Shown: positions 23,001 through 32,820, counted from the first letter of the stretch. The stretch is 64,000 nucleotides of DNA from Vesta saturnalis (GCA_036346205.1 JARFJB010001976.1:11707501-11771500); one strand, 5' to 3'. The notes: generated from the letters alone by a model not told the origin. A program made the numbers and translations.

Positions 23001-23143
23001 TGAGAAAATTTAAGGTAGCTGTTCATAGGCATCTATTGGCAATTCATTATCCCTCTATCCATCCTCCTAAGTGTTCCTAAGTGCTTTAGCACGATAGGCC
23101 TTATTTAGCCTGTTCAGGTCCACAATCATAAAAAAAAAAAAAA
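20070..23143 (+). mobile_element. LINE A copy 2, inserted in the copia 3' LTR
   Basis: Plus orientation, 3074 bp, ending in CACAATCATA and a run of A (23130-23143), flanked by GAATT on both sides. It is collinear with copy 1 but retains RT blocks 0-2 that copy 1 lost. It starts at the same point as copy 1 (AGGTGGTAGGCATG), which suggests that this family has a single endonuclease-RT ORF or that both copies are 5'-truncated at one site. Confidence 0.9.
20128..22980 (+). pseudogene. LINE A2 endonuclease/reverse transcriptase, several frameshifts
   Basis: First frame 20128-21303 holds the complete AP endonuclease (LFQSETQ, VGDFNVHNSNW, LGLSDHCLIK). An extra A in the run at 21254-21260 shifts the frame. 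RT then reads across frames: NKATGPDGIQ, NYRPIAITSILSKIME, HQYGFRQSRSTGDLLS, LDISKAFDQVWHK, INAGVPQGSVIAPTLF, CFADDSTLH (active site intact, unlike copy 1) and NANKTQCCLMS. Shifts occur near 21670, 22085 and 22700. About 100 bp of linker present in copy 3 (31262-31400) is missing near 21500. Confidence 0.88.
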
Positions 23144-23159
23144 GAATTAAAACCCAAAT

Positions 23160-23433
23160 CAATTGCATCCAACACTCTTTGTTCTAAAACTGGTGTTCTT
23201 GCAGTTCGCCTCCTACCACTGCCAATTTTTAGTGGCTTCAAACAACCTGTGAGAACCCGATATGAATAGAATGTTTATAAATTGATAATATGTACCACTT
23301 TCACGAAGACGCCGGTTAATGTTGTCAAACGTCTCTTTATTCGGTATCAGCAGATTTGGAAATGCCTGGGAATATAAACAGCTTCAGCACAATTCCCAAA
23401 AGCTCTGCCATACATTATGTGCATATCTGCCAT
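23160..23433 (-). pseudogene. N-terminus of the E7 transposase (DUF4817-type helix-turn-helix)
   Basis: Minus strand from ATG at 23433: ADMHIMYGRAFGNCAEAVY, then in the next frame SQAFPNLLIPNKETFDNINR and RRLRESGTYY, then back to GRRRTARTPVLEQRVLDAI. This is the standard DUF4817 pattern of insect transposase-like proteins: an aromatic, Met-Tyr-Gly-x-x-x-Gly-Asn, FPN, then the R-rich RTxxLExxVL before the second HTH. Two frame changes are present. The gene is cut by the copia LTR at 23156. Confidence 0.78.
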
Positions 23434-23502
23434 TTCGGAGTTGGGTACCGATTATTATTCATTATGGATAAAGAAATTGTATGAAAACTGATCAAAAATC
23501 AC

Positions 23503-24004
23503 AATATGACAACTATGACTTTTAGTACACTGCACACACTAAATTTTTGTGCAGTAGTATTTAATTGACCGTGATTCATGAAATTGCAAATAACTCGTAA
23601 ACCGTTCACTTTATCAACTTCAACCAAGAGGACCAAATTTGCAGAAACTTGAACAACGGGCCCAAAAAGTTACCAAAACACCTGAAAAATCACACACAAA
23701 AAAGTGGGAATAGAAAGTATACGGGAACAATGTGAAAACTAATACTTCCAGTCCATTCATAGACAATCCAATCAGACCAGAAAAATCGTCGTCATCAAAG
23801 AAATAATTTTCATTGGGAATAGTATTTTGAAATTCCTAAAGGTTTTCGAGTTATTTGCGAAAAACGATTTTCAAAATTAAACTTTGATGGCCTGTCACTT
23901 TGTAGCCATACATTTTAAGGAAAAATTTTATCTGACTTTTCGTCTTCAATTTATGTGTAGAATATACACTTGAAGCAGGGGTACGTTTTTTTGGTTCACG
24001 TTGT
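23503..24004 (-). repeat. Right inverted terminal repeat of E7
   Basis: Partner of 10638-11140. Its outer tip GTTCACGTTGTA abuts TACCTTGAACATATCGATTATG, which is the continuation of R1. Confidence 0.85.
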
Positions 24005-24507
24005 ATACCTTGAACATATCGATTATGTTCTATGCAATTTTTTGATATAACGCGTAACAGCCTAATGTAGAATTTAAGTGTTACTTCAATTTTTTCAATA
24101 ACTTAATAACGATTAATTTTATAAGAAAACTTGTAGATATATTTTTTTTTTAATTCAATTTTACATAACTTTTCTTTATAAAGTTTCTTAATCTAAAGCA
24201 AGTCTAAAAATTAAATGAAAATGGTTAAACTGTACTATTGACATCTTATAGAAGCGCTTTACCATTTATGTCTATTAATCTCTATCTGACATGAAGTTTT
24301 AAATGTCATTCTGGCGTAGATTATTGTTTTTATTTTTACACTGTTGCTTATTTTCGTTATGAACGTATAAAAAAGGGGTTGCATAATTATCCTAAAAAAT
24401 AATAATTAAAATTATTCCATTCCTTTTAATTTTCACGTTGTGGGTTGGAAGGTCGGGTGTTGTTTCACACCAGATATTTTAGGATAACTATGCAACCTCT
24501 TTTTATA
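24005..24507 (+). repeat. R1 dispersed repeat, right half
   Basis: It continues R1 after E7: CTTGAACATATCGATTATG, TTCTACATTAGGC-type block, AAATGGTTAAACTGTACTATTGACATCTTATAGAAGCG, CTATCTGACATGAAGTTTTAAATGTCATTCT, GTTGCATAATTATCCTAAA and GGTTGGAAGGTCGGGTGTTG. Matching blocks occur at 42270-42840 in inverse orientation and at 41390-41610. Confidence 0.7.
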
Positions 24508-24660
24508 GGTTCTTTTTTTTTGACAATTGTGAACCTAAACCGGCTAAATTTGGCCTATCGTGCTGAAGCACTCAGTAACACTTAAGAGAGGTGCCTATGA
24601 ACAGCTAACTTAAATATGTTGATATGATAAGTGACAGTAAAATGGGAACTAGAGAGATCA
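24508..24660 (-). pseudogene. LINE A 3'-end fragment, left part (split by the 24661-28493 insertion)
   Basis: On plus: TTTTTTTTTGACAATTGTGAACC, GGCCTATCGTGCTGAAGCACTCAG, GTGCCTATGAACAGCTAACTTAAAT and GGGAACTAGAGAGATCA, each matching 11327-11505 of LINE A1. The match breaks at GAGATCA and resumes at 28495. Confidence 0.88.
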
Positions 24661-24929
24661 GTAGTAAGAGAGAAGAGACACCTTGGCGGCCATTTTTTTG
24701 TGATGTCACAAGCCCCGCCCCCTGGGACACCTTGGCCGCCATTGTTTTTTGACGTCATGAACCCAGCCCGTTTTCCTACACTTTTTGTACACGCCCACGT
24801 GGGAGACGTATTTTTTTTCCTGAAAATAAAAAGATTTTATTTAATCTGTGTTTATTATTATTAATATTTATTAGGGCCAGTTTTGATTTTTATCAAAATA
24901 TTTCAAAGTTATTCTGAAAGAAACAAATC

Positions 24930-25210
24930 ATTTAATCCGATCAAAGCTATTTCAAACGAATCACGCTCGATCAAGTCAAACAATCAGATCAATCTCAATT
25001 CATCAGCCAAATCAATCTCAATCAATCAAATCATAACTTACAGCTTGCGAAGACCAACTTACAGTTCAAAATCCTGATATGGTTTAACATACAACTCGCT
25101 AAAAGCAACCACAATTCAAAAAACACCAAATTAATTTAACTTTCATAATGCAACACCAGCTCTCACTTCAAAAATTCCAGCCTGATTTAACTGCAGAAAA
25201 ACAGTCTTCA
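24930..25210 (+). repeat. Direct repeat, copy 1 (inside the 3.83-kb element)
   Basis: It is rich in AATCAATC/ATCAGATCAATCTCA words and ends with CATAACTTACAGCTTGCGAAGACC, CACCAGCTCTCACTTC and GATTTAACTGCAGAAAAACAG. A related copy is at 26507-26710 (AATAACTTACAGCGTGCGAAAACC, AACCAGCTCTCAATTT). Confidence 0.75.
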
Positions 25211-25980
25211 AGAAACGGCATTGCTGTCAATATACGAACATCAAACTTGCGTGTAACACCACGAATTTGTATAAAACGATGTTTATTATTATTTACAACA
25301 TAACGTCTACCTATATGATAAAACTGTTTTTATGGAATGCAGTTACTACTATTAAACTGTTATACAATTTCATTAATATGATATGGAAAGTAGAAATCAC
25401 CCATTGGCATCGTGTTAATTAAATTTGCATGTGCATTTACACACACACAGGTACTTCACGTTATATTGGCTTTTATCAGCTGGGATTTAATAGCCATGCT
25501 AATTAAACACTTTTAAATTTTCTAATCTGAAATAAGAGCGACGATTATATCGTAATAGTTTATTAACAACCCCTGATGCTGGTTCATAATAATAATAATG
25601 CCCATTCGATGACGGTTACACTTTAAATACATGCAAAGGATAAGACACACCTTTCATCGGTCATTATTGTTATTACGTAGATGTGAAATTATTCTTAAAT
25701 TAACTGTTTTCAACGCGACACTGGAAATACTACACACGCTTTCAAACCTTTTTCCTCATTCTCAGAATCTGTAGCGTATTCATCTTCTTGAATTTATCTT
25801 TACCCGATTTCGAGTCAGTAGTACGTTTTCTATTTTATCTTGAGATACTTTCCATTGTTACAAATTTAGCGAACCACTAATATTAGCACATATATAAATT
25901 ACAAGGTATTTGAAATGACCCTGTATTATTGATATTTTGTAGAACCGGTCGACCCTGAAATTTTTAAATGGTAATCAAAT
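25211..25980. other. AT-rich interior of the 3.83-kb element, nothing recognised
   Basis: No coding similarity. Near 25906-25975 there is a short R1-like block (GAAATGACCCTGTATTATTGATATTTTGTAGAACCGGTCGACC) that is inversely related to one at 28235-28290. Confidence 0.5.
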
Positions 25981-26245
25981 AAGACAGACATAGGAACTTG
26001 CTCTCGGGCCTTCGCCCACTTATTGTGTCCCATATGACTGGAAATAGCATTCTAATAAGGGAGCGCTAACTCTATCTCATAAGGCAGGTATAGGAACATG
26101 CGTTAGTGTCTGCGCCCCTTGTCGTGGTCCCCTTAACGATAAATAGTACTCTAATAAGGGGCCCTAATGCTAACTTATAAGACAATTATAAGAACCTCTG
26201 TTAGGGTCTGCGCCCTTCTGCCGTGGCCCCTTGTTGCGAAATTTG
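25981..26245 (+). repeat. Tandem repeat, period about 100 bp, 2.6 copies
   Basis: Units start AAGACAGACATAGGAAC (25981), AAGGCAGGTATAGGAAC (26081) and AAGACAATTATAAGAAC (26179), each followed by a GGGYCTKCGCCC-type segment, GTGGYCCC and a TCTAATAAGGG segment. Confidence 0.85.
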
Positions 26246-26264
26246 CATTTGTATCGCTATCTGT

Positions 26265-26455
26265 TGTGTATGGACTAATGAATATTTTCTGTAATAAAGG
26301 TGGCGCTATCTAGTGGTATATTTTTAAACTAGCGAATGTTTTCTGTAATAGAGGTGGCGCCGACTAGCGGTATATTTCTAGGACTACTAAGGGTTTGTTT
26401 CTGGTGCCACCTAGTGATGTAAGAACTAATGAATGTTTTCTGTAATAGAGGTTGA
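26265..26455 (+). repeat. Tandem repeat, period about 65-70 bp, about 3 copies
   Basis: The unit is CTAATGAATATTTTCTGTAA followed by TAAAGGTGGCGCTATCTAGTGG. Copies start near 26274, 26331 and 26426, with a partial CACCTAGTGATG in between. The GGTGGCGC-CTAG core is the recognisable part. Confidence 0.8.
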
Positions 26456-26506
26456 TCGTGTTCGTCTCCCTCTCGTCTCCCTCGTCTCTTTCTCAAACAA
26501 CATTGA

Positions 26507-26710
26507 TTAAGCAGATCAATCTCAAAGAAATGAAGCTCGATTAAATCAAGCCATCAGATCAATCTCAACCAATCAACCAAATTAATTTCAGTCAATCAAA
26601 TAATAACTTACAGCGTGCGAAAACCAGTTTACAGTTAATCATGCAAAACCAGCTCTCAATTTAAAAAAAATAAGTGTGATTTAACCTACAGTGCGCAAAA
26701 AAACCGGTCT
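26507..26710 (+). repeat. Direct repeat, copy 2 (inside the 3.83-kb element)
   Basis: Second copy of 24930-25210, on the other side of the two tandem arrays, giving the element interior a repeat-array-repeat layout. Confidence 0.75.
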
Positions 26711-26855
26711 CAGACTTATTGTAATTTCTCACCTAACCGTCCTTTCTCATTAACTGTAGCATTGTTAGTGTTCATTAGGAAAACAAGATTAGTAATAAAA
26801 AATTGAAGGAAAACAGCGTTTGAAAATATATTATAAAAAACAATACATCATTTAT

Positions 26856-27016
26856 TTAATCACATTTTTTATCGGTCTTCTTATTCTTCGACCGTGATTC
26901 GCAGCTATCATCATCATGGCTTTGGGATGCGTCCTTCTCTACCTCATCGCTCTTCTTCTGCGAATCATCACTATCATCTTGGATTTGAGATACATTCAGC
27001 GCATCAACTTCATATA
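26856..27016 (-). pseudogene. Coding-like Asp/Ser/Lys-rich C-terminal tail, unidentified
   Basis: The minus strand reads YEVDALNVSQIQDDSDD, then alternating acidic, serine and lysine residues to KNKKTDKKCD and a TAA; an AAATAAA follows. Codon-scale polarity without a stop over 53 codons in a very AT-rich setting suggests real former coding sequence, but no family is recognised. It stops at the edge of the nested fold-back element (27017). It could be the tail of the transposase of the host element. Confidence 0.35.
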
Positions 27017-28008
27017 GGTAAAATTTTGTGACGCGAGGTTTTCAGCGAAGGTTGTTTCGACGACCCCACTCCAACCCTCGCAAAAATCATTTAAATAAAA
27101 AAGAAACTATATTTACAGCACTTTTATTTTTACATAAACAAATAGGTGACTAGATTTTTTACAAATGTTATTTAATTAACAGGAGCATTATAATTTACAA
27201 TATACAATTTTATAAACAAAATACAATTCGTTCTTTATGTCTACTAGGCGTATGTTTTAGTACTTCCAATTTAATTTTAGTTTTGTAATTTAAATGTAAT
27301 TTGAAATGGATTGGAGATAGTTTCTTTACCAAACCAAGAACCTTTTATTACATTTAATACAAACGGTACGAGGACATTTAATGGTAATACATTTGCTAAA
27401 ATAGAGAATATTGTACTACATTCTAAAGCACTATAGAATTTGGAACAAGAATGTTTTACCCAACAAGATGTGGAACAAATTAACGACCTTCGAACACAAG
27501 AAATTAAAGGTAATATTAAGACTACAAACTGTAGGAAATTGGAAAAGTTATCCGAGGGGCAGAATTGGTTATAATAGTTATTAAACAGATAAGCTATAAA
27601 AATAAATTGCGTTATATATTGTAATTAGAAAATATGGGCTCGTTGTACATGTCTAATTATTGGTTAAAAGGGAATTTAAAGAACAATGTATGGATTTAAA
27701 TTCACAAAATTAAAATTAAATTGGATGTACTAAAACATACTCCTAGTAGACATAAAGAAAGAATTGTATTTTGTGTGTAAAATTGTATATTGTGAATTAT
27801 AATGTTGCTGTTAGGTAAATAACATTTGTAAAAAATGTAGTCACCTATTTGTTTATGCGAAAATAAAAGTGCTCTAAATCTAGTTTCTTTTTTTATTTAA
27901 ATGATCCCTAAGCTATTTTGGATAATCTCGAATGTTCGGGAGGGTTGGAGTGTGGATGGTCAAAGCAGCCTTCGCTGAAGGCCTCGAGTCGCGAAATTTT
28001 ACCTGTAT
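27017..28008. mobile_element. Fold-back element with about 280-bp inverted ends
   Basis: Left end TATAGGTAAAATTTTG...GACGCGAGG...TCAGCGAAGG pairs with the right end CCTTCGCTGAAGG...CGAGTCGCGAAATTTTACCTGTA. Pairing continues inward through CACTCCAACCCTC, ATTTAAATAAAAAAGAAACTA, AAATAGGTGACTA and TTTATGTCTACTAGGCGTATGTTTTAGTAC to about 27298 and 27690. No clear target duplication. It contains a coding-like scrap at 27317-27574. Confidence 0.8.
27317..27574 (+). pseudogene. Coding-like segment inside the fold-back element, unidentified
   Basis: Plus frame: EPFITFNTNGTRTFNGNTFA, KIENIVLHSKAL, one TAG, NLEQECFTQQDVEQINDL, RTQEIKGNIKTTNCRKLEK, then TAA. The residue composition and the single internal stop over about 85 codons look like decayed protein code captured between the arms. 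I do not recognise the family. Confidence 0.35.
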
Positions 28009-28010
28009 GA

Positions 28011-28340
28011 AATGACTCTGAATTATTGATTTTTTATAGAAGCGGTCGGCCTTGACGTTTTTAAGTTAACTTGTATTTTATGTCTACCAATATAATGCAT
28101 AATAAGGCTAAAAAATAATTAAACATAAATGAAAATAGCTAAACTGCATTATTCATATCTTATACAACCGGTGGCTTTGGAATTTTTTAGTTAGTTAACG
28201 TGTATTTATTTATGTCTATCTGAAATGAAGTTTAGACGTCAAGGTCAACCGCTTCTATAAAAATCAATAATGCAGTCATTTCAAAATTGCATAGAACATA
28301 ATCGATATGTCAAAACTGGTCCTAATAAATATTAATAATA
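28011..28340. repeat. R1-related inverted block at the right end of the 3.83-kb element
   Basis: GAAATGACTCTGAATTATTGATTTTTTATAGAAGCGGTCGGCC (28011) pairs with GGTCAACCGCTTCTATAAAAATCAATAATGCAGTCATTTC (28245-28288). In between and after are R1 words such as TAAACTGCATTATTCATATCTTAT and GCATAGAACATAATCGATATGTC. Confidence 0.7.
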
Positions 28341-28493
28341 ATAAACACAGAATAAATAAAATCTTTTTTATCTTCAGGTTAAAAATACGTCCCCACGTGA
28401 GCGTATACAAAAAGTGGTGAGAAAAGTGTCCTAGAGCGCAGGGCTTGTGACGTCACAAAAACAAAATGACGGCTAACCGTGCTCGTGTACTAC

Positions 28494-28548
28494 TGAGATC
28501 ATTCCAGAGCTTAGAAGCCGTGTAGAAGAATGTGGATTGCGTCCGTTG
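28494..28548 (-). pseudogene. LINE A 3'-end fragment, right part
   Basis: GAGATCATTCCAGAGCTTAG and CCGTGTAGAAGAATGTGGATTGC on plus match 11500-11550 of LINE A1 and continue the fragment that stops at 24660. Confidence 0.85.
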
Positions 28549-29105
28549 CAACGGAAATTACAATTGTTGTTACAAACTTCCAGATTCGTAGAAAGGTTCG
28601 ATATCTCTTTGTTTCCAATTTTACAAATAGTACGCTTTGACTTGCCTTTCGTACTTTTTTTCTTAACGGGCTAGCTCCGGATAAATGGGTTAATTTGCCA
28701 AAGGTTATAAAAATTCTCCTTTCACCATGTTTAAGTTTATAATCATAATTCTTAATCATCAATTAATTTTGGAAAAATAATTACATATCTGAATGTAAAG
28801 TTATCAGTTATTTGACAACCCACCCGGTTTGAAGAGGTTATTAACATTCAAATAGCATGGTTTTAAAACAAATTACGTAATTTTACTCCTCTTGCGGCTG
28901 GTTATGAATTTGACAATAAATTCACAATTTCAGTTTAAATTAAATACGTTTATTACATTTACTTCCGAATTAAACAAAAGTTTTATAGTTAATCAGTAGA
29001 CAGAAACTTAATCCCCCAACTAAACATAAAATCTTTATTGGCCAGTTTGTTATCTCTAGCAAAATATGAAACTACAAAAAAACATCATACACGAAAATAC
29101 AGTCC

Positions 29106-29108
<3 letters not shown>
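28549..29108. other. No recognised feature
   Basis: AT-rich. A minus frame of about 80 codons at 28511-28762 is open but resembles nothing and overlaps the LINE fragment, so I do not call it. Confidence 0.5.

Positions 29109-29155
<47 letters not shown>
29109..29155. repeat. (TA)n microsatellite
   Basis: About 23 TA units. Confidence 0.98.
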
Positions 29156-29159
<4 letters not shown>

Positions 29160-29239
29160 TCAATTTATACCTACAAAATAAATATCCACAATATCGTTTC
29201 TATTCACTGATAATTCAAATTATATAATAAAAAATCAAA

Positions 29240-29386
29240 AACACAGTACGTATTGTTATTTGTGGAGTTGATCGGCCTATTTCCGCCGTTTATGCTTTTT
29301 GAGCGCAACGTTTCGGAAGCGGACTCTGCTTCCGTCATCAGGCTTAGTCCTGAGAAGGACTGTTTTCGCACTTGAGTCGAATTCAT
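29240..29386 (-). pseudogene. Possible Penelope-like element 5' fragment
   Basis: The minus frame reads LSLMTEAESASETLRSKS and GGNRPINSTNNN. The Met-Thr-Glu-(Ala)-Glu-Ser-Ala-Ser-Glu-Thr-Leu word, encoded around the hammerhead-like sequence, is reminiscent of the repeated terminal region of Penelope-like elements, which often overlap a ribozyme. This is recognition from memory and weak; a Penelope-like RT is independently present at 57812-58874. Confidence 0.35.
29305..29345 (-). ncRNA. Hammerhead-ribozyme-like core
   Basis: On the minus strand CTGATGA (29335-29341) is followed by C, a 6-bp stem GGAAGC/GCTTCC (29328-29333 with 29315-29320 plus loop), and then GAAAC (29310-29314). CTGATGA, helix II and GAAA in this order is the conserved hammerhead core. 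The unpaired C after CTGATGA is non-canonical, and helices I and III with a cleavage NUH were not convincingly located, so this may be a decayed or chance motif. Confidence 0.4.
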
Positions 29387-29449
29387 ATGTTATATATAAT
29401 TTTTTCCCAAGCACTTGACTACTTGGGAAAAAATTATATATAACATATG
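29384..29449. repeat. Perfect 28-bp inverted repeat with 10-base loop
   Basis: 29384-29411 and 29422-29449 are exact reverse complements (CATATGTTATATATAATTTT... to ...CATATG), separated by CACTTGACTA. It lies 43 bp from the hammerhead-like core. Confidence 0.95.
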
Positions 29450-29884
29450 AACAACTCCACTAATAGGAAACCACAGTTACAAAACACTTATAATACAGTA
29501 TTGCTATTCATCAAGGTTAAATACACCGCCGGTTCCGATTGGATGCACCGTGAAATTCTTGACCAATTTCAAGATCCGCCCAATCAGCGATCTCAATTAC
29601 TTTCAGCACTTCAGCAATCTCTTTATTTCGTGGCACTTATACAAACTGTAACTAATGCCAATCTACCTTCACTAAGTAGATAAAATCTTGCTATCGCACT
29701 ATTCTTCAATAACTTCTGCTTTATTAAAAGAATGTGGTCACGAGTCGCATAGGACCTTTCTTAAGAATATTCAAAATCCACTAACTTTCACTTTATTAAA
29801 ATAGTCTTGTAGGACCTCTCTTAATAAATATTTAACCTCGACTAACTTATTATTGCATACAATCGTTCAACTTACGGTCAAATA
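29450..29884. other. No recognised feature
   Basis: Contains a direct near-repeat (CTTTCTTAAGAATATTCAAAATCCACTAACTT at about 29756 and CTCTCTTAATAAATATTTAACCTCGACTAACTT at about 29816) but no gene. Confidence 0.5.
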
Positions 29885-32185
29885 TAAATGCTTACACCGT
29901 TCGGTACGACAAGTGGAGGTTTGTACTGCATACTGATGATTTGAATGAGCGAACAGAGTATTCCTAGCAAAAGTAGCCCGAGATGGTATCAAAGAATGTA
30001 ATTCAGCAGCACAATAGCCACTGTAATACCAATAATCAAAAAAAAACTGAAAAGATTCTTCTAGCTCAAGGGACTGTATGTTAGAAGTTAAGGACGGGTC
30101 ATTTATGAACCTAATCGCTCTCTTTTGACTACAATCAACGATATCGAGAGCGTATTGGGGAGCACCAACCCAAAGGAGAGAATTATATTCTAGGTGAGGT
30201 CGAATTTGGGCCTTATACAGCAGAAAAAGTAGTCGGGAAGTAAAGTACCGCTTAAATATGTACAAAAAGCCTATTTTACGAGCAGCTGTTTTGGTAGCTG
30301 ACAGGGTCAACCCACGATAGATTTGAAGATGCAGTCATTCCCAACGGAGTAATAGTCTGAAATCTTAAGATCTGAACCATTCATACTTACAACAGGAAAT
30401 GATCGACCTTTTTGGAGGATACAAAGCAACACAGAGTTTTGTTAGTATTAAATTTAACTAGAGTATGGTTTCCCCATTCGAGAATACATTGAATGTCTGT
30501 TGATTCAATTTGGCATTTCAGCTTTAATGTCTTGAGACATATAAGGTAGATTACCATTATCAGTAGACCGACATGAACTACAATGAAGAGTGCTATCGTC
30601 AGCAAATCAATGGATCGGGTTAGTTGTTAAAGTAATAAGGTCATTTATGTATAACAGGAAAAGTGTAGGCGGTACAAATGATCCCTGTGGCAAGCCCGCG
30701 TTAATGCTAACTTCTTTTAAAAAACAGCCATCAATTACGACACGTATTCGTCTTTTATCACGGCAACTAGAAGCCCAATTTATGAGCGTATCATTTAACC
30801 CAGACGAGGTGAGTTTGGCAAGTAAACACTTATACCAAACTTGGTCATATGCCTTTGAGATATATAAAGCGACTACAACTGTTTCACCGGATTGTTCCAA
30901 TGTATTATTCCAAACATGGGTCACATATGAGAGAAGATCACATGTTGAATGACTCTGCCTAAACCCATATTGGTGGTCACTAAGAAGTTTATTAGTTTCA
31001 AAGGACGAGAGCAGTTACTCATTGATGGCTTTTTCCATGATTTTAGACAAAATGGAAATGATGGCAATTGGTCGGTGGCTCGAGGGATCGGTCTTGTCGC
31101 CTTTTTCTAAGTTCCATGATGAAAGAAGCTCCCCAGAAGACCGAACAGAGCTTAGACAAGACCGGTACTAGTTCGGGGCAACATTTCTTTAAGATAATGT
31201 CTGGGATACCGTCTGGGCCAGTCGTCTTATTGAGATCAAGCCTACTAATAATCGATTCTAGGAGTTTGTACCGAAAATGAATCCGTTTCATAGCGTATGA
31301 GGAAGAGTTGACTAGGGGCACATCGTTTCCAGAATCATTGAGACACAAGTTTGATACAAATAAATCCACAAAAACATTGACTTTGTCTACAGAATCAGCA
31401 ACTACAGATCCGTCAAAAGATGTGAGGAAGGAAATGTACCAAGGTTTTTACTAATGGATCTAACTAAAGACCAAAATTTACAACTGCCCAAAGGAGACTT
31501 CGCTAGTTTATTGCATTTTCGTTGTTCAAACAATTTTTAGCTTTAATGATGGCACTTGCAGATATTTCTATCACCAATATATTCTGCATAATTCTCGACC
31601 ATTTTGTTAGATTTCCATTTAATATTAGATTTATTTATCAAAGATAATGCATCAGCACAAGCCTTATTGAACCAGGGTTGGGAACGTGAGTAACCTGTAC
31701 GATTCTGGTTTTTTCGGAATGTATAACTTCATGCCCATGAGGATGACTGCAGATACTGAAAGAGCAATGTCCAAAGAAGGGTTCGACTTAAAACAATACT
31801 CACGCCATAGAAAGGTTGTAAGAATGTCTCGTAAACCACTCCAACTAGCCGACTTAAAACACCACTACTATTAGTGTTGCAAACAACAGCGAAAATAAAG
31901 ACAGTAGAAATTATTTCTATTAGACAATGGTCAGATAGACCTAGAGGGGAAAAAGGAAAGTTTTATAAACAAGTGGGTTTGATGTAAGAAAGAGATCTAG
32001 AAGACGTGGAGTACGGCTAGGGTTGTCAGGGTTTCTAGTAGGTTCTGAAATAATTTGTGTGAGATCACAAGCTTTAACAAATGTGTCTGCACTATGACCA
32101 GCTGGAGTAGTAGTAGATGAAAGTTGAAGCCAATTAGAGTTATGAGCCTTGAAATCTCCTACAATTGAGATTTCGCAAGATGGAA
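29885..32185 (-). mobile_element. LINE A copy 3, truncated at both ends and degenerate
   Basis: Minus orientation. From the 5' side: endonuclease pieces (EISIVGDFKAHNSNW, TSNPLVYK; 31941-32189), C-terminal endonuclease and linker (31670-31860), RT blocks NKTTGPDGIPDIILK (31043-31369), YISKAYDQVWYK, INAGLPQGSFVPPTLF (30607-30924), a palm with missing catalytic part near 30590, and thumb pieces HLEYNSLLWVG (29867-30310). It diverges more from copies 1 and 2 than they do from each other and has many frame breaks. It ends abruptly in R1 sequence on its 5' side. Confidence 0.85.
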
Positions 32186-32189
32186 CCAA

Positions 32190-32820
32190 CTAAAACAGGC
32201 AACATCGTACAACAAAAGCAATATTCTATGTTAGAATGACTATAACTGCATGTTAGATAGAGATTAGTAGGCATAAATGCATGTTAACTTAAAAAATAAA
32301 TTCTTCTATAAGATATCAATAATACACGTTAACCATTTTCATTCATGTTTAATTAATTTTTAGGCTTACCTTGGGTTATATTAAGAAACTTTAGAAAGGA
32401 AAATTATGTATGTAAAATTAAATTTTCTTTAAAAAATATGTTTACACTTTTTCTTATAAAATTAATCGTTATTCAGATAATGAAAAAATTTGAACTATCA
32501 TTTAAATTCTACCTTAGGAATTTTTTTGCCGCTAAATTAGCGTCACACCAAAAAATTCCATAGAGCCTAATTAATCGATATGTTTATGGTCTATATATAG
32601 GTATTTATACCTGTGAAATGTGCAGCTATTTCGAAATATTTAATAAAAACCAAACACTGCCCCTTCTCCCATATCAGACGGACATCATGGCCGATCTTGG
32701 CGAAACTTGGCCAAACGTAAAATGAGCTAATAAGTCGATTTAGCGATAGTAAAAGAAAAGTCGATTACATAACCTTCTATACCTACATATGTACATGTAT
32801 ACGGGTTGGAATCAAAAACA
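32190..32820 (-). repeat. R1 dispersed repeat, copy
   Basis: It contains the R1 blocks TATGTTAGAATGACTATAACTGCATGTTAGATAGAGATTAG, AACCATTTTCATTCATGTTTAATTAA, ATCGATATGTTTATGGTCTATATATAGG, CATGGCCGATCTTGGCGAAACTTGGCC and ACCTACATATGTACATGTAT. It is the same order and orientation as 42480-43194. Confidence 0.75.

Larger units (their letters stand above)
10638..24004 (-). mobile_element. E7: 13.4-kb Tc1/mariner-superfamily element (DUF4817-type) swollen by nested retroelements
   Basis: The ends are inverted repeats of about 500 bp (10638-11140 and 23503-24004), with tips reading CAACGTGAACC and a run of A. Both flanks show TA at the junction, and the interrupted R1 sequence (AATACCTAGATA / TACCTTGAACATATCG) is continuous in other R1 copies, so the target and the TA duplication can be read off. 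Inside, the transposase N-terminus is at 23160-23433 and its C-terminus at 11180-11230, both minus. The catalytic middle is absent and is replaced by LINE A1, LINE B, a copia remnant and LINE A2. Confidence 0.8.
24661..28493. mobile_element. Unclassified 3.83-kb DNA-transposon-like insertion with 8-bp target duplication
   Basis: It splits a LINE A 3' end, so its limits are exact: AGAGATCA on the left and TGAGATCA on the right (7 of 8 identical; LINE A1 reads GGAGATCA there). The ends are inverted repeats starting GTAGTA, including TGTGATGTCACAAGCCC against GGGCTTGTGACGTCACA and CGCCCACGTGGGAGACGTA against TACGTCCCCACGTGAGCG, continuing for about 230 bp. The interior holds two tandem arrays, a direct repeat, two coding-like scraps and a nested fold-back (27017-28008). 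An 8-bp duplication is seen in hAT, P and a few other superfamilies; I could not assign it. Confidence 0.7.
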
